Shown piece after piece: positions 1-8,301 of a DNA stretch of 33,836 bases (position 1 is its first letter; every line of letters begins with the position of its first letter). Where the stretch lies: positions 1 to 33,836 of the forward strand of contig DFEB01000037.1 in assembly GCA_002368605.1 (NCBI GenBank), read 5' to 3'. The position numbers and the translations under genes were made by a program. The notes under the pieces were generated by a model that saw only the letters and a program-made list of their open reading frames with translations, had not been told where the DNA came from and searched no databases. The DNA comes from Treponema sp. UBA3813 (GTDB taxonomy: Bacteria > Spirochaetota > Spirochaetia > Treponematales > Treponemataceae).

Positions 1-5
1 TCAAG

Positions 6-1676
6 GTGATTGAAAAATATAATCAAAAAGAGCAGCTTGTTCATCTGTATAATGGTGAAGAAGAGAGCAGGCAGTTCAACCGCCTTGCCATTTCCCTTCA
101 TATTTTGCATGACTATTTTGAAAACGGCCTGTATTCAAATCAGGAAGAGGTTGTTGAGCTTAACGGAGAAGGGGAAATCCTCTGGGATAAGACAATCAAT
201 GAAACTTTTGCTTTCATAAAAAACAATACTCCTTATTACCTTGACCTTTACACCCATGACAACACGCAGAATGATTTTGATTTTATCCGCCGTCTTCATG
301 CTGCAATAATTTCAACCTGTTCCCGGGAATTAAATAATGAGCGGCTTTTGGATTTGTTTGCTTTGTCAGAAGCGGAACTGACGGAAGAAACTCTTGAAGA
401 TTTTGGCGATGTTGATTACATAAAATACCGGCTTGAAAGGGAAATAAAAAATCAGTTTGTAACTCGAAAGCAGAATCTTTTAAAAACGCTTTATACTTAT
501 GTTTCAGAACAGTCTTCCAATCAAAGCGATGAATCTTTCAGCCTTTATGGAACCAACGCCTTTAATATTGTCTGGGAAACTGCCTGTGGCGAGATGTTTG
601 AAAACATGAAGTCGGAGTCGTTGAAAAATCTTGCCAGACGAGAACTGATTCCGATGAAGGAAAATTTCAGCGGCAGCCTTGCTGATTATATAGAAATACC
701 TGAGTGGATTATTGACGGACAGAAAGTTTCTTATAAGGGCGACTTGATTCCAGATATTGTTACTTTTCGAAAAGAAGATTCCGGCAATACAGCAATGTAC
801 ATTCTTGATGGAAAATATTATCTGCTTTCTGTTTCGGACGGAAAGCTTTTTGGAAATCCGGGAATTCAAGATGTTGTAAAACAGTATGTGTATAACGCCT
901 CTTTAAAATCTTTTATAGACACATTTCAGATTGGCGAAATTGCGAACGCTTTTTTGATTCCTGCCTTGGAAAGCGAGAATGCAGAAAATCAGAATTATGG
1001 CGAGGTTCCATACTGGACAGCCCAACATTCGCCTTTTAATGAACTGCCGTCTGTTCAGGTAATAAAATTGCAGGCTCAGAAAGTATGGGATTTTTATCTT
1101 GGAACGCAAACTGAAACTGCGCCGATTTTTAATCTGATTCAAAAATCTCCGACAAAAAACTATCTGTATCACAATGAAAATGACAATTCCATCATTCAGA
1201 TTAACGATGGCAAGAAGCATATTCTCGTTGGTTTTATGCGGAAGGATTATTTTGACACAGTTTGTTCTTTATGCGAAAAGGGAGAAAAAAGTTTTATATT
1301 CTATTTTAGGGCAACTGCTGATGATAAAGAATCTAAAAAGTTTATACGCTATCCGCTTCATCCATTTATAGACTCATGTTCTGAATTTATTGGTTATTCA
1401 AACGACAGAAAGCATTTTATTCACGGAACTTTGAGACAAGTTTATAATCGATGCAGAATAGACGAAATGACGGCCGAGCGGCTGTCTGCACTATTGCCTG
1501 TGAAAGCCAGAAATGCAAAGACCTATTATATGGTTACCGTTGAAAACTGTTCTGAAGTTTCAAATATTCCGTATGAGGGAGTAATTTCTAGCAATGAAGA
1601 TTTGAACCACTTGATACGGAAAAATGGCTTGAACGATGTGCTATCACGATATTCGCCCAAGGTGATTGATGTTTAG
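6..1676 (+). CDS. LlaJI/McrC-like PD-(D/E)XK restriction endonuclease, possibly 5'-truncated by the window edge
   Basis: The reading frame is open to the left edge; the first possible start is GTG at 6 but codons continue upstream, so the true start may lie outside. At least 556 residues. The central part has a PD-(D/E)XK nuclease look: PDIV near residue 247 followed about 20 residues later by ILDGKYY, i.e. the acidic residue, the second acidic residue and the catalytic lysine. The N-terminal segment (NGEGEILWDKTINE, PYYLDLYT) resembles my memory of LlaJI-family restriction endonucleases, which act with a McrB-like GTPase. The last ~170 residues form a separate domain that I do not recognise. 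A methyltransferase or McrB-type partner would be expected to the left of the window. Family call is moderate; nuclease fold is more secure than the exact family. Confidence 0.55.
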   Translation: MIEKYNQKEQLVHLYNGEEESRQFNRLAISLHILHDYFENGLYSNQEEVVELNGEGEILWDKTINETFAFIKNNTPYYLDLYTHDNTQNDFDFIRRLHAAIISTCSRELNNERLLDLFALSEAELTEETLEDFGDVDYIKYRLEREIKNQFVTRKQNLLKTLYTYVSEQSSNQSDESFSLYGTNAFNIVWETACGEMFENMKSESLKNLARRELIPMKENFSGSLADYIEIPEWIIDGQKVSYKGDLIPDIVTFRKEDSGNTAMYILDGKYYLLSVSDGKLFGNPGIQDVVKQYVYNASLKSFIDTFQIGEIANAFLIPALESENAENQNYGEVPYWTAQHSPFNELPSVQVIKLQAQKVWDFYLGTQTETAPIFNLIQKSPTKNYLYHNENDNSIIQINDGKKHILVGFMRKDYFDTVCSLCEKGEKSFIFYFRATADDKESKKFIRYPLHPFIDSCSEFIGYSNDRKHFIHGTLRQVYNRCRIDEMTAERLSALLPVKARNAKTYYMVTVENCSEVSNIPYEGVISSNEDLNHLIRKNGLNDVLSRYSPKVIDV

Positions 1677-1689
1677 GGGAGAAAACACC

Positions 1690-2676
1690 ATGTACACACC
1701 GCCCTTTACCGTCAGCGCAAAAGCAATAAACCTTATCTCGGAAATCTCCGCAAGCTTGGAGCGCTTTGTTATCCGCATGGAATCGGAAGACGGAATCAGG
1801 CTGCGCAAGGTGAACCGCATGAAAACCATTCACGGCACGCTTGCAATCGAAGGCAACACGCTGGGCGAAGAACAGGTAACGGCACTGCTCAACGGAAAGC
1901 ATGTTGTGGCTCCTGCAAAAGAGGTTCAGGAAGTTCGTAACGCAATTACAGCCTACGATTCCTTTATGGACTTCAATCCATATAATTACAAAGACCTGCT
2001 CAAAGCTCATGGTCTTATGGCTCTGGGACTTGTTGATAATCCCGGTCATTTTAGAAAAGAGCCGGTGGGTGTTCTTGGAAAAGATGGCATCGCCCATATT
2101 GCTCCTCCTGCCGACCGTGTTCCGCTTTTGATTGGCGACTTGTTTGAATGGCTTAATAATTCCCAGGATCATGTGCTGATAAAATCTTCTGTCTTTCATT
2201 ATGAGTTTGAATTTATTCATCCCTTTATGGATGGTAACGGCCGTATGGGGCGCTTCTGGCAGTCAAGGCTTCTTGCTGAATGGAATCCTGTTTTTGCCCA
2301 TCTTCCTATTGAAAACATGATTTGGGAAAATCAGAGTGCATATTACAAGGCGATTCAAGATTCCACCGATGCCAATGATTCAGGGATTTTTGTTGATTTT
2401 ATGCTTGGTATTATTCTTGACGCCTTGAAATCTCACCGAAAGCCGGCAGATAAAGAAGATAGGGTGAATGTAAAGGTGAATGTAAAGGTGAATGTAAATC
2501 AGCAGAAAATTCTTGATGCCATAAAACAGAATCCCCGCCTTACGATGGGTGAACTTTCTGAAATTGTTGGCATTGCAAAAAAGAATATTTTTAATAACAT
2601 GAAAAAACTTCAGGGAGCAGGCCTGCTTGTTCGTCACGGAGCGGATAAAAATGGCTGGTGGGAAGTAATCGAATAA
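1690..2676 (+). CDS. Fic family protein (AMPylator) with N-terminal inhibitory helix and C-terminal winged helix
   Basis: Fic enzymes transfer AMP or another nucleotide moiety to hydroxyls of target proteins. The full catalytic motif HPFMDGNGRMGR starts near residue 177, with the catalytic histidine intact. An inhibitory motif of the (S/T)xxxE(G/N) type, TLAIEGN, sits at residues 50-56, which places it among the N-terminally self-inhibited Fic proteins. The C-terminal ~60 residues look like a winged helix-turn-helix (MGELSEIVGIAKKNIFNNMKKL). Between the two lies a VNVK repeat. An ATG also exists at 1669, but AGGGGA at 1675-1680 sits correctly for ATG 1690. The gene begins 13 bases after the upstream nuclease gene and its stop overlaps the next start (TAATG), so the three genes are probably co-transcribed. 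Cellular target unknown. Confidence 0.85.
   Translation: MYTPPFTVSAKAINLISEISASLERFVIRMESEDGIRLRKVNRMKTIHGTLAIEGNTLGEEQVTALLNGKHVVAPAKEVQEVRNAITAYDSFMDFNPYNYKDLLKAHGLMALGLVDNPGHFRKEPVGVLGKDGIAHIAPPADRVPLLIGDLFEWLNNSQDHVLIKSSVFHYEFEFIHPFMDGNGRMGRFWQSRLLAEWNPVFAHLPIENMIWENQSAYYKAIQDSTDANDSGIFVDFMLGIILDALKSHRKPADKEDRVNVKVNVKVNVNQQKILDAIKQNPRLTMGELSEIVGIAKKNIFNNMKKLQGAGLLVRHGADKNGWWEVIE
2464..2499 (+). repeat. Three tandem 12-bp units inside the Fic gene
   Basis: Units gtgaatgtaaag, gtgaatgtaaag and gtgaatgtaaat at 2464, 2476 and 2488. They are in frame and encode VNVK-VNVK-VNVN in the linker between the Fic core and the winged helix. Because the unit is a multiple of three, slippage would change linker length without breaking the gene. 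Confidence 0.95.
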
Positions 2677-3080
2677 TGAAATCCCTCCCCGTAGTCGCCG
2701 CCCTCATCTTCCGCACCTCATCTCAAGGCACTCGCTCCGTCTTTGCCACCCAGCGGGGATACGGCGAATGGCGTGGTTTTTGGGAATTCCCCGGCGGAAA
2801 AATCGAATCTGGCGAAACACCCCAAGCTGCCCTTGCTCGTGAAATCCGCGAGGAGCTTGCAACTCAAATCAGTGTGGGAGAGAAAATCGCCACGATTGAA
2901 TACGACTACCCGACATTTCATCTTTCAATGCAGTGCTTTGCCTGTCGGGTGCTTTCGGGAAAGCTGGAGCTTTTGGAGCACGAGAACGCCGCCTGGCTCA
3001 CGGCGGAAAACCTCCGTTCTGTAAAATGGTTGCCCGCAGATGAATTAATATTAGATAAGATTGAAGGGCTTTTGAGGTGA
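2676..3080 (+). CDS. mutT: MutT-type Nudix hydrolase (8-oxo-dGTP diphosphatase-like)
   Basis: A 134-residue protein of normal MutT length. The Nudix box is complete at about residues 41-63: G-x5-E-x7-REIREEL. It is preceded by GEWRGFWEFPGG, the typical MutT context for sanitising oxidised nucleotides or hydrolysing (d)CTP. ATG 2676 overlaps the Fic stop codon by one base (TAATG), arguing for translational coupling and against the longer frame that opens at 2658. The neighbouring Fic and nuclease genes give no direct functional hint; substrate within the Nudix family cannot be told from sequence. Confidence 0.8.
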   Translation: MKSLPVVAALIFRTSSQGTRSVFATQRGYGEWRGFWEFPGGKIESGETPQAALAREIREELATQISVGEKIATIEYDYPTFHLSMQCFACRVLSGKLELLEHENAAWLTAENLRSVKWLPADELILDKIEGLLR

Positions 3081-3182
3081 TTTTTCCTTACGAAAACGCC
3101 TCTCATTCAGCACAGCTTTATCCCTGCATCATTTTCCTAGATTTTTCTTTTCACTTCGATTAAAATAAAACTGAGGTGAATC

Positions 3183-3713
3183 ATGAACGAGACATTGAAG
3201 ATTTTGGAAAGCCGGCGCAGCTGCCGCAAATTCATTGCGGATAAAATGCCCTCTGAGGAGGATTTAAAGGCTATCGCTCGCGCGGGAACTTTTGCGCCTA
3301 GCGGTCATGGAAGTCAGTCTGGCAAGATAATCGTTGTTACGAACAAAGCTTTGCGTGACAAAATCAGCGCTGAGAACGCAAAAATCATGGGGCAGCCAGC
3401 TGGATTCGATCCATTCTACGGTGCTCCGGTCATTATGATTGTTCTGGTCGATAAAAATGCCCCCACTTATAAATACGACGGTCCTCTTGTAATGGCAAAT
3501 CTCATGACGGCGGCTGAAAGTCTCGGAATCTCCAGCATTTGGATTCACCGCGCAAAAGAGGAATTCGACTCTGATTTCGGAAAGCAGATTTTAAAAGAGC
3601 TCGGACTTGAAGGCGAATACGAAGGTGTCGGTCATATAGCCCTTGGCTATGCCGCAGATGGGGCAATCCGCCCTGCCGCTCCCCGCAAGGAAAATGTTTT
3701 CTGGTGCCGCTAG
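3183..3713 (+). CDS. Nitroreductase family FMN-dependent oxidoreductase
   Basis: 176 residues, typical of small nitroreductases. N-terminal ILESRRSCRKF matches the family's FMN-phosphate-binding RRSxRxF start; APSGHGSQSG corresponds to the usual APSxxNxQ segment; the C-terminal GHIALGYA is the conserved end of the fold. These homodimeric flavoproteins reduce nitro or quinone compounds with NAD(P)H. The ATG is supported by GAGGTGA at 3173-3179. A possible -10 TAAAAT lies at 3161-3166 without a clear -35. The next gene starts 15 bases after this stop, so addA may be co-transcribed. Natural substrate unknown. Confidence 0.85.
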   Translation: MNETLKILESRRSCRKFIADKMPSEEDLKAIARAGTFAPSGHGSQSGKIIVVTNKALRDKISAENAKIMGQPAGFDPFYGAPVIMIVLVDKNAPTYKYDGPLVMANLMTAAESLGISSIWIHRAKEEFDSDFGKQILKELGLEGEYEGVGHIALGYAADGAIRPAAPRKENVFWCR

Positions 3714-3728
3714 AATTTTCTGCTCAAA

Positions 3729-6700
3729 ATGATAGAAGGCAAACGCGATTCTTTTGAAATTTCTGATTCTTATCTCGAAACTCTTTCTTCCGGCTTGAAT
3801 GCGGAGCAGCTTTCTGCCGTCAAGGAGACCCGTAATGTGGTGGTTTCGGCGGGGGCTGGTAGTGGTAAGACTACGGTTCTTGCCAGCCGCTATGCCTATT
3901 TGGTTGAGGCGAAAAATCTTCCCTGCGACAGAATTCTCACCCTCACTTTTACAAAAAAAGCCGCCAACGAGATGAAAGAGCGAATCTTCAAGGGCTTGCG
4001 CTTCCATCTTCAGGGAAAGGATGTCAAAGGAAAAAAGGATTTGCCCCCTGATTTCGAGCATCTTGGCCAGATTAAGGCTAGGGCGCAGGCGGCGATTGAG
4101 TCTTTTGACAAAAGCCATATCCAGACTCTGGACAGTTATTTTTCTGAAATCGCAAAAAAAGGCGCCCGATATTACGGAATCAATCCGAATTTCACCCTTG
4201 ATGACGATAAAATCAATTCAGTCGTTAATTTTAAGGCGACAAAGTATGTCCTTGAGCATCTTGATGACCAGGAAATAAAAGAAATCGCCCAGATTTTTCA
4301 GATTCAGAATCTTGCGAGTGAGCTTTTTGCCCATTCCATTCTAAAATTTTCTACGGTTCTCACGCCAATTGATTTTGAAAAAAGCCTTGCCGCCCAAAAA
4401 AATCGGATTTTAAAGGATTATGAGAAAATAACGGCTCTAATCGAAGACGAGATCGCTTCATTCCTTTTACTGCCCAAAGTTCCCAAACCCGGCGCGACGC
4501 TCCTTAAATTGTACGACTACATGGCTGAATTTGGAAATCCCGAAAAACCTTCTTTAAATGCAGAAATTTTTGAAAGGGGAGAAAAGGCAAAATCCTTCCT
4601 TAACGAGAAATTTTTCGCTTATTGCAAAAGCGTTTCGGGCTACTGCTCAAGCACATTTTCTTATATCCGTGATGACGCATACAAAACTTTCAAGGCAAAT
4701 CTTCTCTCTCTCCTTGAAAAACTTTATCTTATTGCAAATTCAATTTCTGGCTTTGACCTGCAAAAAAAAGTCTTCGCTCATCTGGCTTCTTTTCAGGAAG
4801 ATGTGAACAGGACTAAACGCACGGGCGGAATCCTTTCTTTTGCCGATGTGAGCCAGCTTGCCCTTGAGAGCCTTTCTGAACACGAAGAAATCCGCCGTAT
4901 CGAGCAGCAGAAATTCGATGCCATAATGATTGACGAATTTCAGGACGACAACAGCCTTCAGTGCGATGTTCTTTTGATTCTCTCGGACGCTCATGAAAAA
5001 TATGATGAAAAGGGCAATTACATTCTGCCCAGGCTTTCTGATTCAGATTTGAGCCAAAGACTGGACAGTCACAAGCTTTTCTTTGTCGGCGATGACAAGC
5101 AGAGCATTTATCGTTTCCGCGGGGCTGATGTTTCGGTTTTCAGGAATTTGTCTGCCTCAATTCCTGTTTCAATCCAGCTTAAAACAAATTACCGCTCTGA
5201 CCCTGAACTGATTCGCGCTTTCAACGCATTTTTCGGAGGCTATGATTATCCTTGCGGCGAAAAAGTGAATGATTCTCTGCCGGCTATTTTTATGACAAAA
5301 GAGAAATTTCCCCAGAGGCCGGACGGAAGCGAGCAGATTCCAGATTATGAGGCGGATTACAAGCGGGTGGAAGTGCCCGGCTTCAAGCTTGAAAATTGCG
5401 ATTTCTCACAAAAAAAAGTCACGGTCGCCCTTTATCCCAAAAGCGATGATAAAAAAGTTGCCGCAGATTCTTCTGCCGAAAACAGCGGGGAAAAGACCGA
5501 GGCTGAGCGAAAGAGCTACGAATGTGAGGCGAGTTTCGTTGCGAGGGAAATTAAAAAACTGCTGGAAGAAAAAGACGAAAAGGGCAATCAGAAATATCAC
5601 AAAAGCGACATTGCCCTGCTTTTCCGCACGGCCACGCCCACCGCGCCCTACGAAAATATCCTTCTTGCGGCGGGAATTCCTTATTCCACCGAGGTTTACA
5701 AGGGATTTTTCTCAGACGGTCCAATCAACGACATCATCGCCCTGCTCAAACTTTGCGTTTACCCCGAAGACAAAAATGCCTACGCAAAACTTCTCCGTTC
5801 GCCTTTCTGCTCACTCACATTTGCCGAGCTTGAAAAAATTCTGGTGAACACGGAAGAGACATATAAATCTCCCTTTGACGAGAAAATGCTTGCTTCCATT
5901 GCCGACGATTCCGATTTGACCCAAAAAATCCTCAATCTCAAGACAATTTACGAAGACATTTGCATCCGGCTCAAAAGCGAAAAACTCACAAAAACCATTT
6001 CTTATATCTGGTACGAGCTGGGCTACCGCTATGAAACTTTATGGAACAAAAGCGTCTCCATGTACGCTTCTTTTTACGACATTCTCTTTGAGATGGCGCG
6101 GCTTGCCGAGGACAAAACGGAGAGCCTCGCATCTTTCATCGACATGGTAAAATCCTACGAAGACTCCGACCGAAAATTGGACGGCCTTGATGTGGTCATG
6201 GATGCCGAAGACGCGGTTCAGATTCTCACGATTCATAAAAGCAAGGGTCTGGAATTCAAAGTCGTTTTCGTTTGCGGCGTTTCTGCGACCAGCCGCGGGG
6301 GAATGGAAGCGACCGCCTTTGACAAGGATTTTGGATTTTTGCTGAAAACTCCCGCATGGAAAGACTATGACAGGGCTGCGGAAGGACTTTCTGAAAGCGG
6401 CGATATTCGCAAAAATCTTATCTCACAGAATTACTGCATGTTCTCGGTTCATAAAGAAAACGAGAGGCAGGAAAGTGCCGAATTGCGCCGCCTTGCCTAT
6501 GTCGCCTTTACCCGCGCCGAAGAAAGACTTTACATCGTGGGAAGCGATAATGCTGAATTCGAGGACGAAGAAAAATCCGCCGAAAAAGCCGTTCCGAAGG
6601 CCATTTACCACTTTTTGATTCCCCTTTTGTATCAGTTCAACACTGAAAAGGGCGTGAATCACCCGGCCTTCAATTTTGTAAATGACAGGGAATCTTTTGC

Positions 6701-7697
6701 CCCTATTTCAGTCGAAAAAAGCGAGAAAATCGAAAAGTCAGACTTTATCGCAAGCCTGCCAGATTCAGAAAAGTTCACCGTGGAGCAGGAAAAGCTCTCG
6801 CCGAAAGTTTATGTCTCACCGAGCAAATTGAAGAAATTGGGTGGGGGAAGTCTCCCCCTCGCTCCAATACCACTCACTACGCGGAAAAGACCTGAGCAAG
6901 CTCGGTCACTTCCTCTCCGTTCGGGTATTTCCGCTACCCCCTCTGCCAGCGAGGATTATTCTTTGATTAATTTGATTGTTGCCAGCACTGTGCCTGGTGG
7001 GGAAACTCTGGATTTGGAAGATGAAGGTGAGGAAGACGACAGGCATCAGTCTGAGCAGGAAAATCCACAAGAACCTCTTTCAGTCTCTCCTCTCTTTAAC
7101 TTTACAAATTTCGGTACGATTGCCCATGCTTACATGGAAGGAAAGGTGCTGGGTAAAGAGCCTAAAATCAGCGGCCGGGAATGGATTGGCATGAATGAGA
7201 GCTTTATTCCCAAAGTCGGCATGGAAAAATGGCCGGGCGAGACAAACCGCGACAAAAAAATCGCAAAAATCCGCGAGCTTTGTGCCGATATGGCGGCCAA
7301 ATTTGAAAATTCTCCTATATATAAAGAGGCCTCTGCCGCCAGCTGGAAAAAAACAGAATACTCTTTCAGGAGCCTTGTCGATAAATCCTTTGTTGAAAAC
7401 GGCGATTCCAACAAAGGGGAGGACTCAATCGAAGGCGAAAATTACGCTGACGAGCTGATTGTCACCGGTCAGATTGACCTGGTTTATCAGAACGCGCCCG
7501 GCTCAAAATACAAATACACTATCGTCGATTACAAGACCAATCAGAAAATAGAGCCGGAACTTTATTACAGCCAGCTTGCCTGCTACCGTAAAGCCATAAG
7601 CCAAATGCTGGGCCTGGCCGAAAGCGAAATCCGCTGCGTCCTCTATTATTTGCGCTTCGCCACAGAAATTGATGTGACGGAGCATTGTCGGGCTTGA
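3729..7697 (+). CDS. addA: AddA-type ATP-dependent helicase/nuclease (UvrD-like helicase plus RecB-family nuclease)
   Basis: 1322 residues. Superfamily 1 helicase motifs occur in order: Walker A AGAGSGKTT (41-49), motif Ia LTFTKKAANEM, Walker B DEFQD (402-406), GDDKQSIYRFRGAD (about 454-466), NYRS, TIHKSKGLEF (about 834) and VAFTRAEERLY (about 925). The C-terminal nuclease has H1133 (IAHAYME), D1250 (GQIDL) and VDYKT (D1267, K1269), then QLACYR. This is the AddA arrangement; AddAB resects double-strand DNA breaks for RecA. No addB lies in the window, although addB is normally adjacent. Residues about 1039-1076 are encoded by a palindromic element in the linker between helicase and nuclease. 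The last residues HCRA and the stop fall in a partial copy of a second repeat. No clear Shine-Dalgarno precedes ATG 3729. Confidence 0.85.
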   Translation: MIEGKRDSFEISDSYLETLSSGLNAEQLSAVKETRNVVVSAGAGSGKTTVLASRYAYLVEAKNLPCDRILTLTFTKKAANEMKERIFKGLRFHLQGKDVKGKKDLPPDFEHLGQIKARAQAAIESFDKSHIQTLDSYFSEIAKKGARYYGINPNFTLDDDKINSVVNFKATKYVLEHLDDQEIKEIAQIFQIQNLASELFAHSILKFSTVLTPIDFEKSLAAQKNRILKDYEKITALIEDEIASFLLLPKVPKPGATLLKLYDYMAEFGNPEKPSLNAEIFERGEKAKSFLNEKFFAYCKSVSGYCSSTFSYIRDDAYKTFKANLLSLLEKLYLIANSISGFDLQKKVFAHLASFQEDVNRTKRTGGILSFADVSQLALESLSEHEEIRRIEQQKFDAIMIDEFQDDNSLQCDVLLILSDAHEKYDEKGNYILPRLSDSDLSQRLDSHKLFFVGDDKQSIYRFRGADVSVFRNLSASIPVSIQLKTNYRSDPELIRAFNAFFGGYDYPCGEKVNDSLPAIFMTKEKFPQRPDGSEQIPDYEADYKRVEVPGFKLENCDFSQKKVTVALYPKSDDKKVAADSSAENSGEKTEAERKSYECEASFVAREIKKLLEEKDEKGNQKYHKSDIALLFRTATPTAPYENILLAAGIPYSTEVYKGFFSDGPINDIIALLKLCVYPEDKNAYAKLLRSPFCSLTFAELEKILVNTEETYKSPFDEKMLASIADDSDLTQKILNLKTIYEDICIRLKSEKLTKTISYIWYELGYRYETLWNKSVSMYASFYDILFEMARLAEDKTESLASFIDMVKSYEDSDRKLDGLDVVMDAEDAVQILTIHKSKGLEFKVVFVCGVSATSRGGMEATAFDKDFGFLLKTPAWKDYDRAAEGLSESGDIRKNLISQNYCMFSVHKENERQESAELRRLAYVAFTRAEERLYIVGSDNAEFEDEEKSAEKAVPKAIYHFLIPLLYQFNTEKGVNHPAFNFVNDRESFAPISVEKSEKIEKSDFIASLPDSEKFTVEQEKLSPKVYVSPSKLKKLGGGSLPLAPIPLTTRKRPEQARSLPLRSGISATPSASEDYSLINLIVASTVPGGETLDLEDEGEEDDRHQSEQENPQEPLSVSPLFNFTNFGTIAHAYMEGKVLGKEPKISGREWIGMNESFIPKVGMEKWPGETNRDKKIAKIRELCADMAAKFENSPIYKEASAASWKKTEYSFRSLVDKSFVENGDSNKGEDSIEGENYADELIVTGQIDLVYQNAPGSKYKYTIVDYKTNQKIEPELYYSQLACYRKAISQMLGLAESEIRCVLYYLRFATEIDVTEHCRA
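6843..6954 (+). repeat. Palindromic element inserted in frame within addA
   Basis: About 112 bp with nested inverted repeats: GGGGGA 6843-6848 with TCCCCC 6853-6858; outer CCTCGCT 6857-6863 with AGCGAGG 6948-6954; GCGGAAA 6881-6887 with TTTCCGC 6928-6934; GACC(T)GAGC with GCTCGGTC over 6889-6907; and CCG-TT-CGG 6917-6924. The encoded stretch is rich in S, P, R and L (GGGSLPLAPIPLTTRKRPEQ...), unlike the acidic protein around it, and lies between helicase and nuclease domains. This resembles protein-embedded palindromic elements known elsewhere (for example in Rickettsia). No second copy is present in the window, so repeat status is inferred from structure. Confidence 0.7.
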
Positions 7698-7784
7698 GCA
7701 ATAAGTATGAGTCATTGCCGTGCTCGATACGGCAATCTCTTGTATTGCAATTAAATGGATTTTCGGGTCAAGCCCGAAAATGAC
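7683..7784 (+). repeat. REP-like interspersed palindromic repeat cluster at the 3' end of addA
   Basis: Three related units are visible. CATTGTCGGGCTTGA at 7683-7697 forms the last four codons and stop of addA. GTCATTGCCGTGCTCGA at 7711-7727 continues into a hairpin ATTGCCGT 7714-7721 / ACGGCAAT 7729-7736. A reverse-oriented unit at 7765-7784 forms hairpin TTTCGGG 7761-7767 / CCCGAAA 7773-7779. The block 7711-7784 is bounded by inverted ends GTCATT and AATGAC. It may also serve as a bidirectional barrier between addA and the convergent dfx gene, but neither side has a strong U-tract. Confidence 0.7.
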
Positions 7785-7817
7785 ACTTTTTGAACTTATT
7801 GGACAGCCCCCTCTTCC

Positions 7818-8192
7818 TTACGCCTCAGCCTTCCACAAGCCGTGTTTGTTGCAGAATTCGTAGGCAGTGAGAAGTTTTTCGTCAGAGAGGGTGAAACTTG
7901 CTTTTGGCTCCTGACCGGGATTCAGGTATTTTCTCTGAACGCCCTTGTCTGTTTCGATTTGGATCCACTGAATGTAGTGGTCGGCTTCCATTGGATGAAT
8001 AGCCGAGCCGACTGTTACCGTAACTTTGTCGCCGTTCTGCTCGATGACAGGAACATGCTTTTCGGTGGCTCCGTCGCTGGTATTTGCTTTAAGCTCTGTC
8101 ATTTCATCGCCACAGCAGACGACCACAGGGCAGCCCTTGTTTACGACTTCAAGAATCTTGCCGCATTTTTTGCATTTAAAGAATTGTGCCAT
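7818..8192 (-). CDS. dfx: Desulfoferrodoxin (two-iron superoxide reductase)
   Basis: 124 residues, normal for 2Fe superoxide reductase, which reduces superoxide to peroxide without making oxygen; typical of anaerobes. The N-terminal desulforedoxin-like centre I has C7-x2-C10 and the C26-C27 pair. Centre II has four histidines and one cysteine: H46 (EKHVP, with the family's E44-K45), H66 (AIHPM), H72 (DHYI), C114 and H117 (CNKHGLW). Both iron sites therefore look intact. AAGAGGT precedes the ATG. The gene is monocistronic, convergent with addA and driven by a recognisable promoter. Confidence 0.95.
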   Translation of the reverse strand: MAQFFKCKKCGKILEVVNKGCPVVVCCGDEMTELKANTSDGATEKHVPVIEQNGDKVTVTVGSAIHPMEADHYIQWIQIETDKGVQRKYLNPGQEPKASFTLSDEKLLTAYEFCNKHGLWKAEA

Positions 8193-8224
8193 TTCGTACC
8201 TCTTTCAATAAAAAATCCTGTTCT

Positions 8225-8253
8225 ATTTTAACCGAGGATTCTGTATAAAGCAA
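8225..8253 (-). promoter_or_regulatory. Promoter of dfx
   Basis: On the minus strand TTGCTT (8253-8248) is separated by 17 bases from TAAAAT (8230-8225), 32 bases before the dfx start codon. Good spacing and a sigma-70-like -10. Confidence 0.55.
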
Positions 8254-8265
8254 AGAAAATATTTC

Positions 8266-8295
8266 TTGCAGAAACCGAAAGTCTTGGGTTATACT
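8266..8295 (+). promoter_or_regulatory. Promoter giving a probably leaderless transcript
   Basis: TTGCAG 8266-8271, 18-base spacer, TATACT 8290-8295. Only six bases separate the -10 box from ATG 8302, so transcription would start at or next to the start codon. No Shine-Dalgarno is present. Confidence 0.5.
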
Positions 8296-8301
8296 GAATT
8301 C

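Noticed and set aside
2-1670. A 12-base match (caaggtgattga) at the window start and at the end of the nuclease gene, suggesting a direct repeat or att pair.
   Set aside because: Both copies lie in coding frames, the match is short and no integrase is present; chance or local codon similarity is enough.
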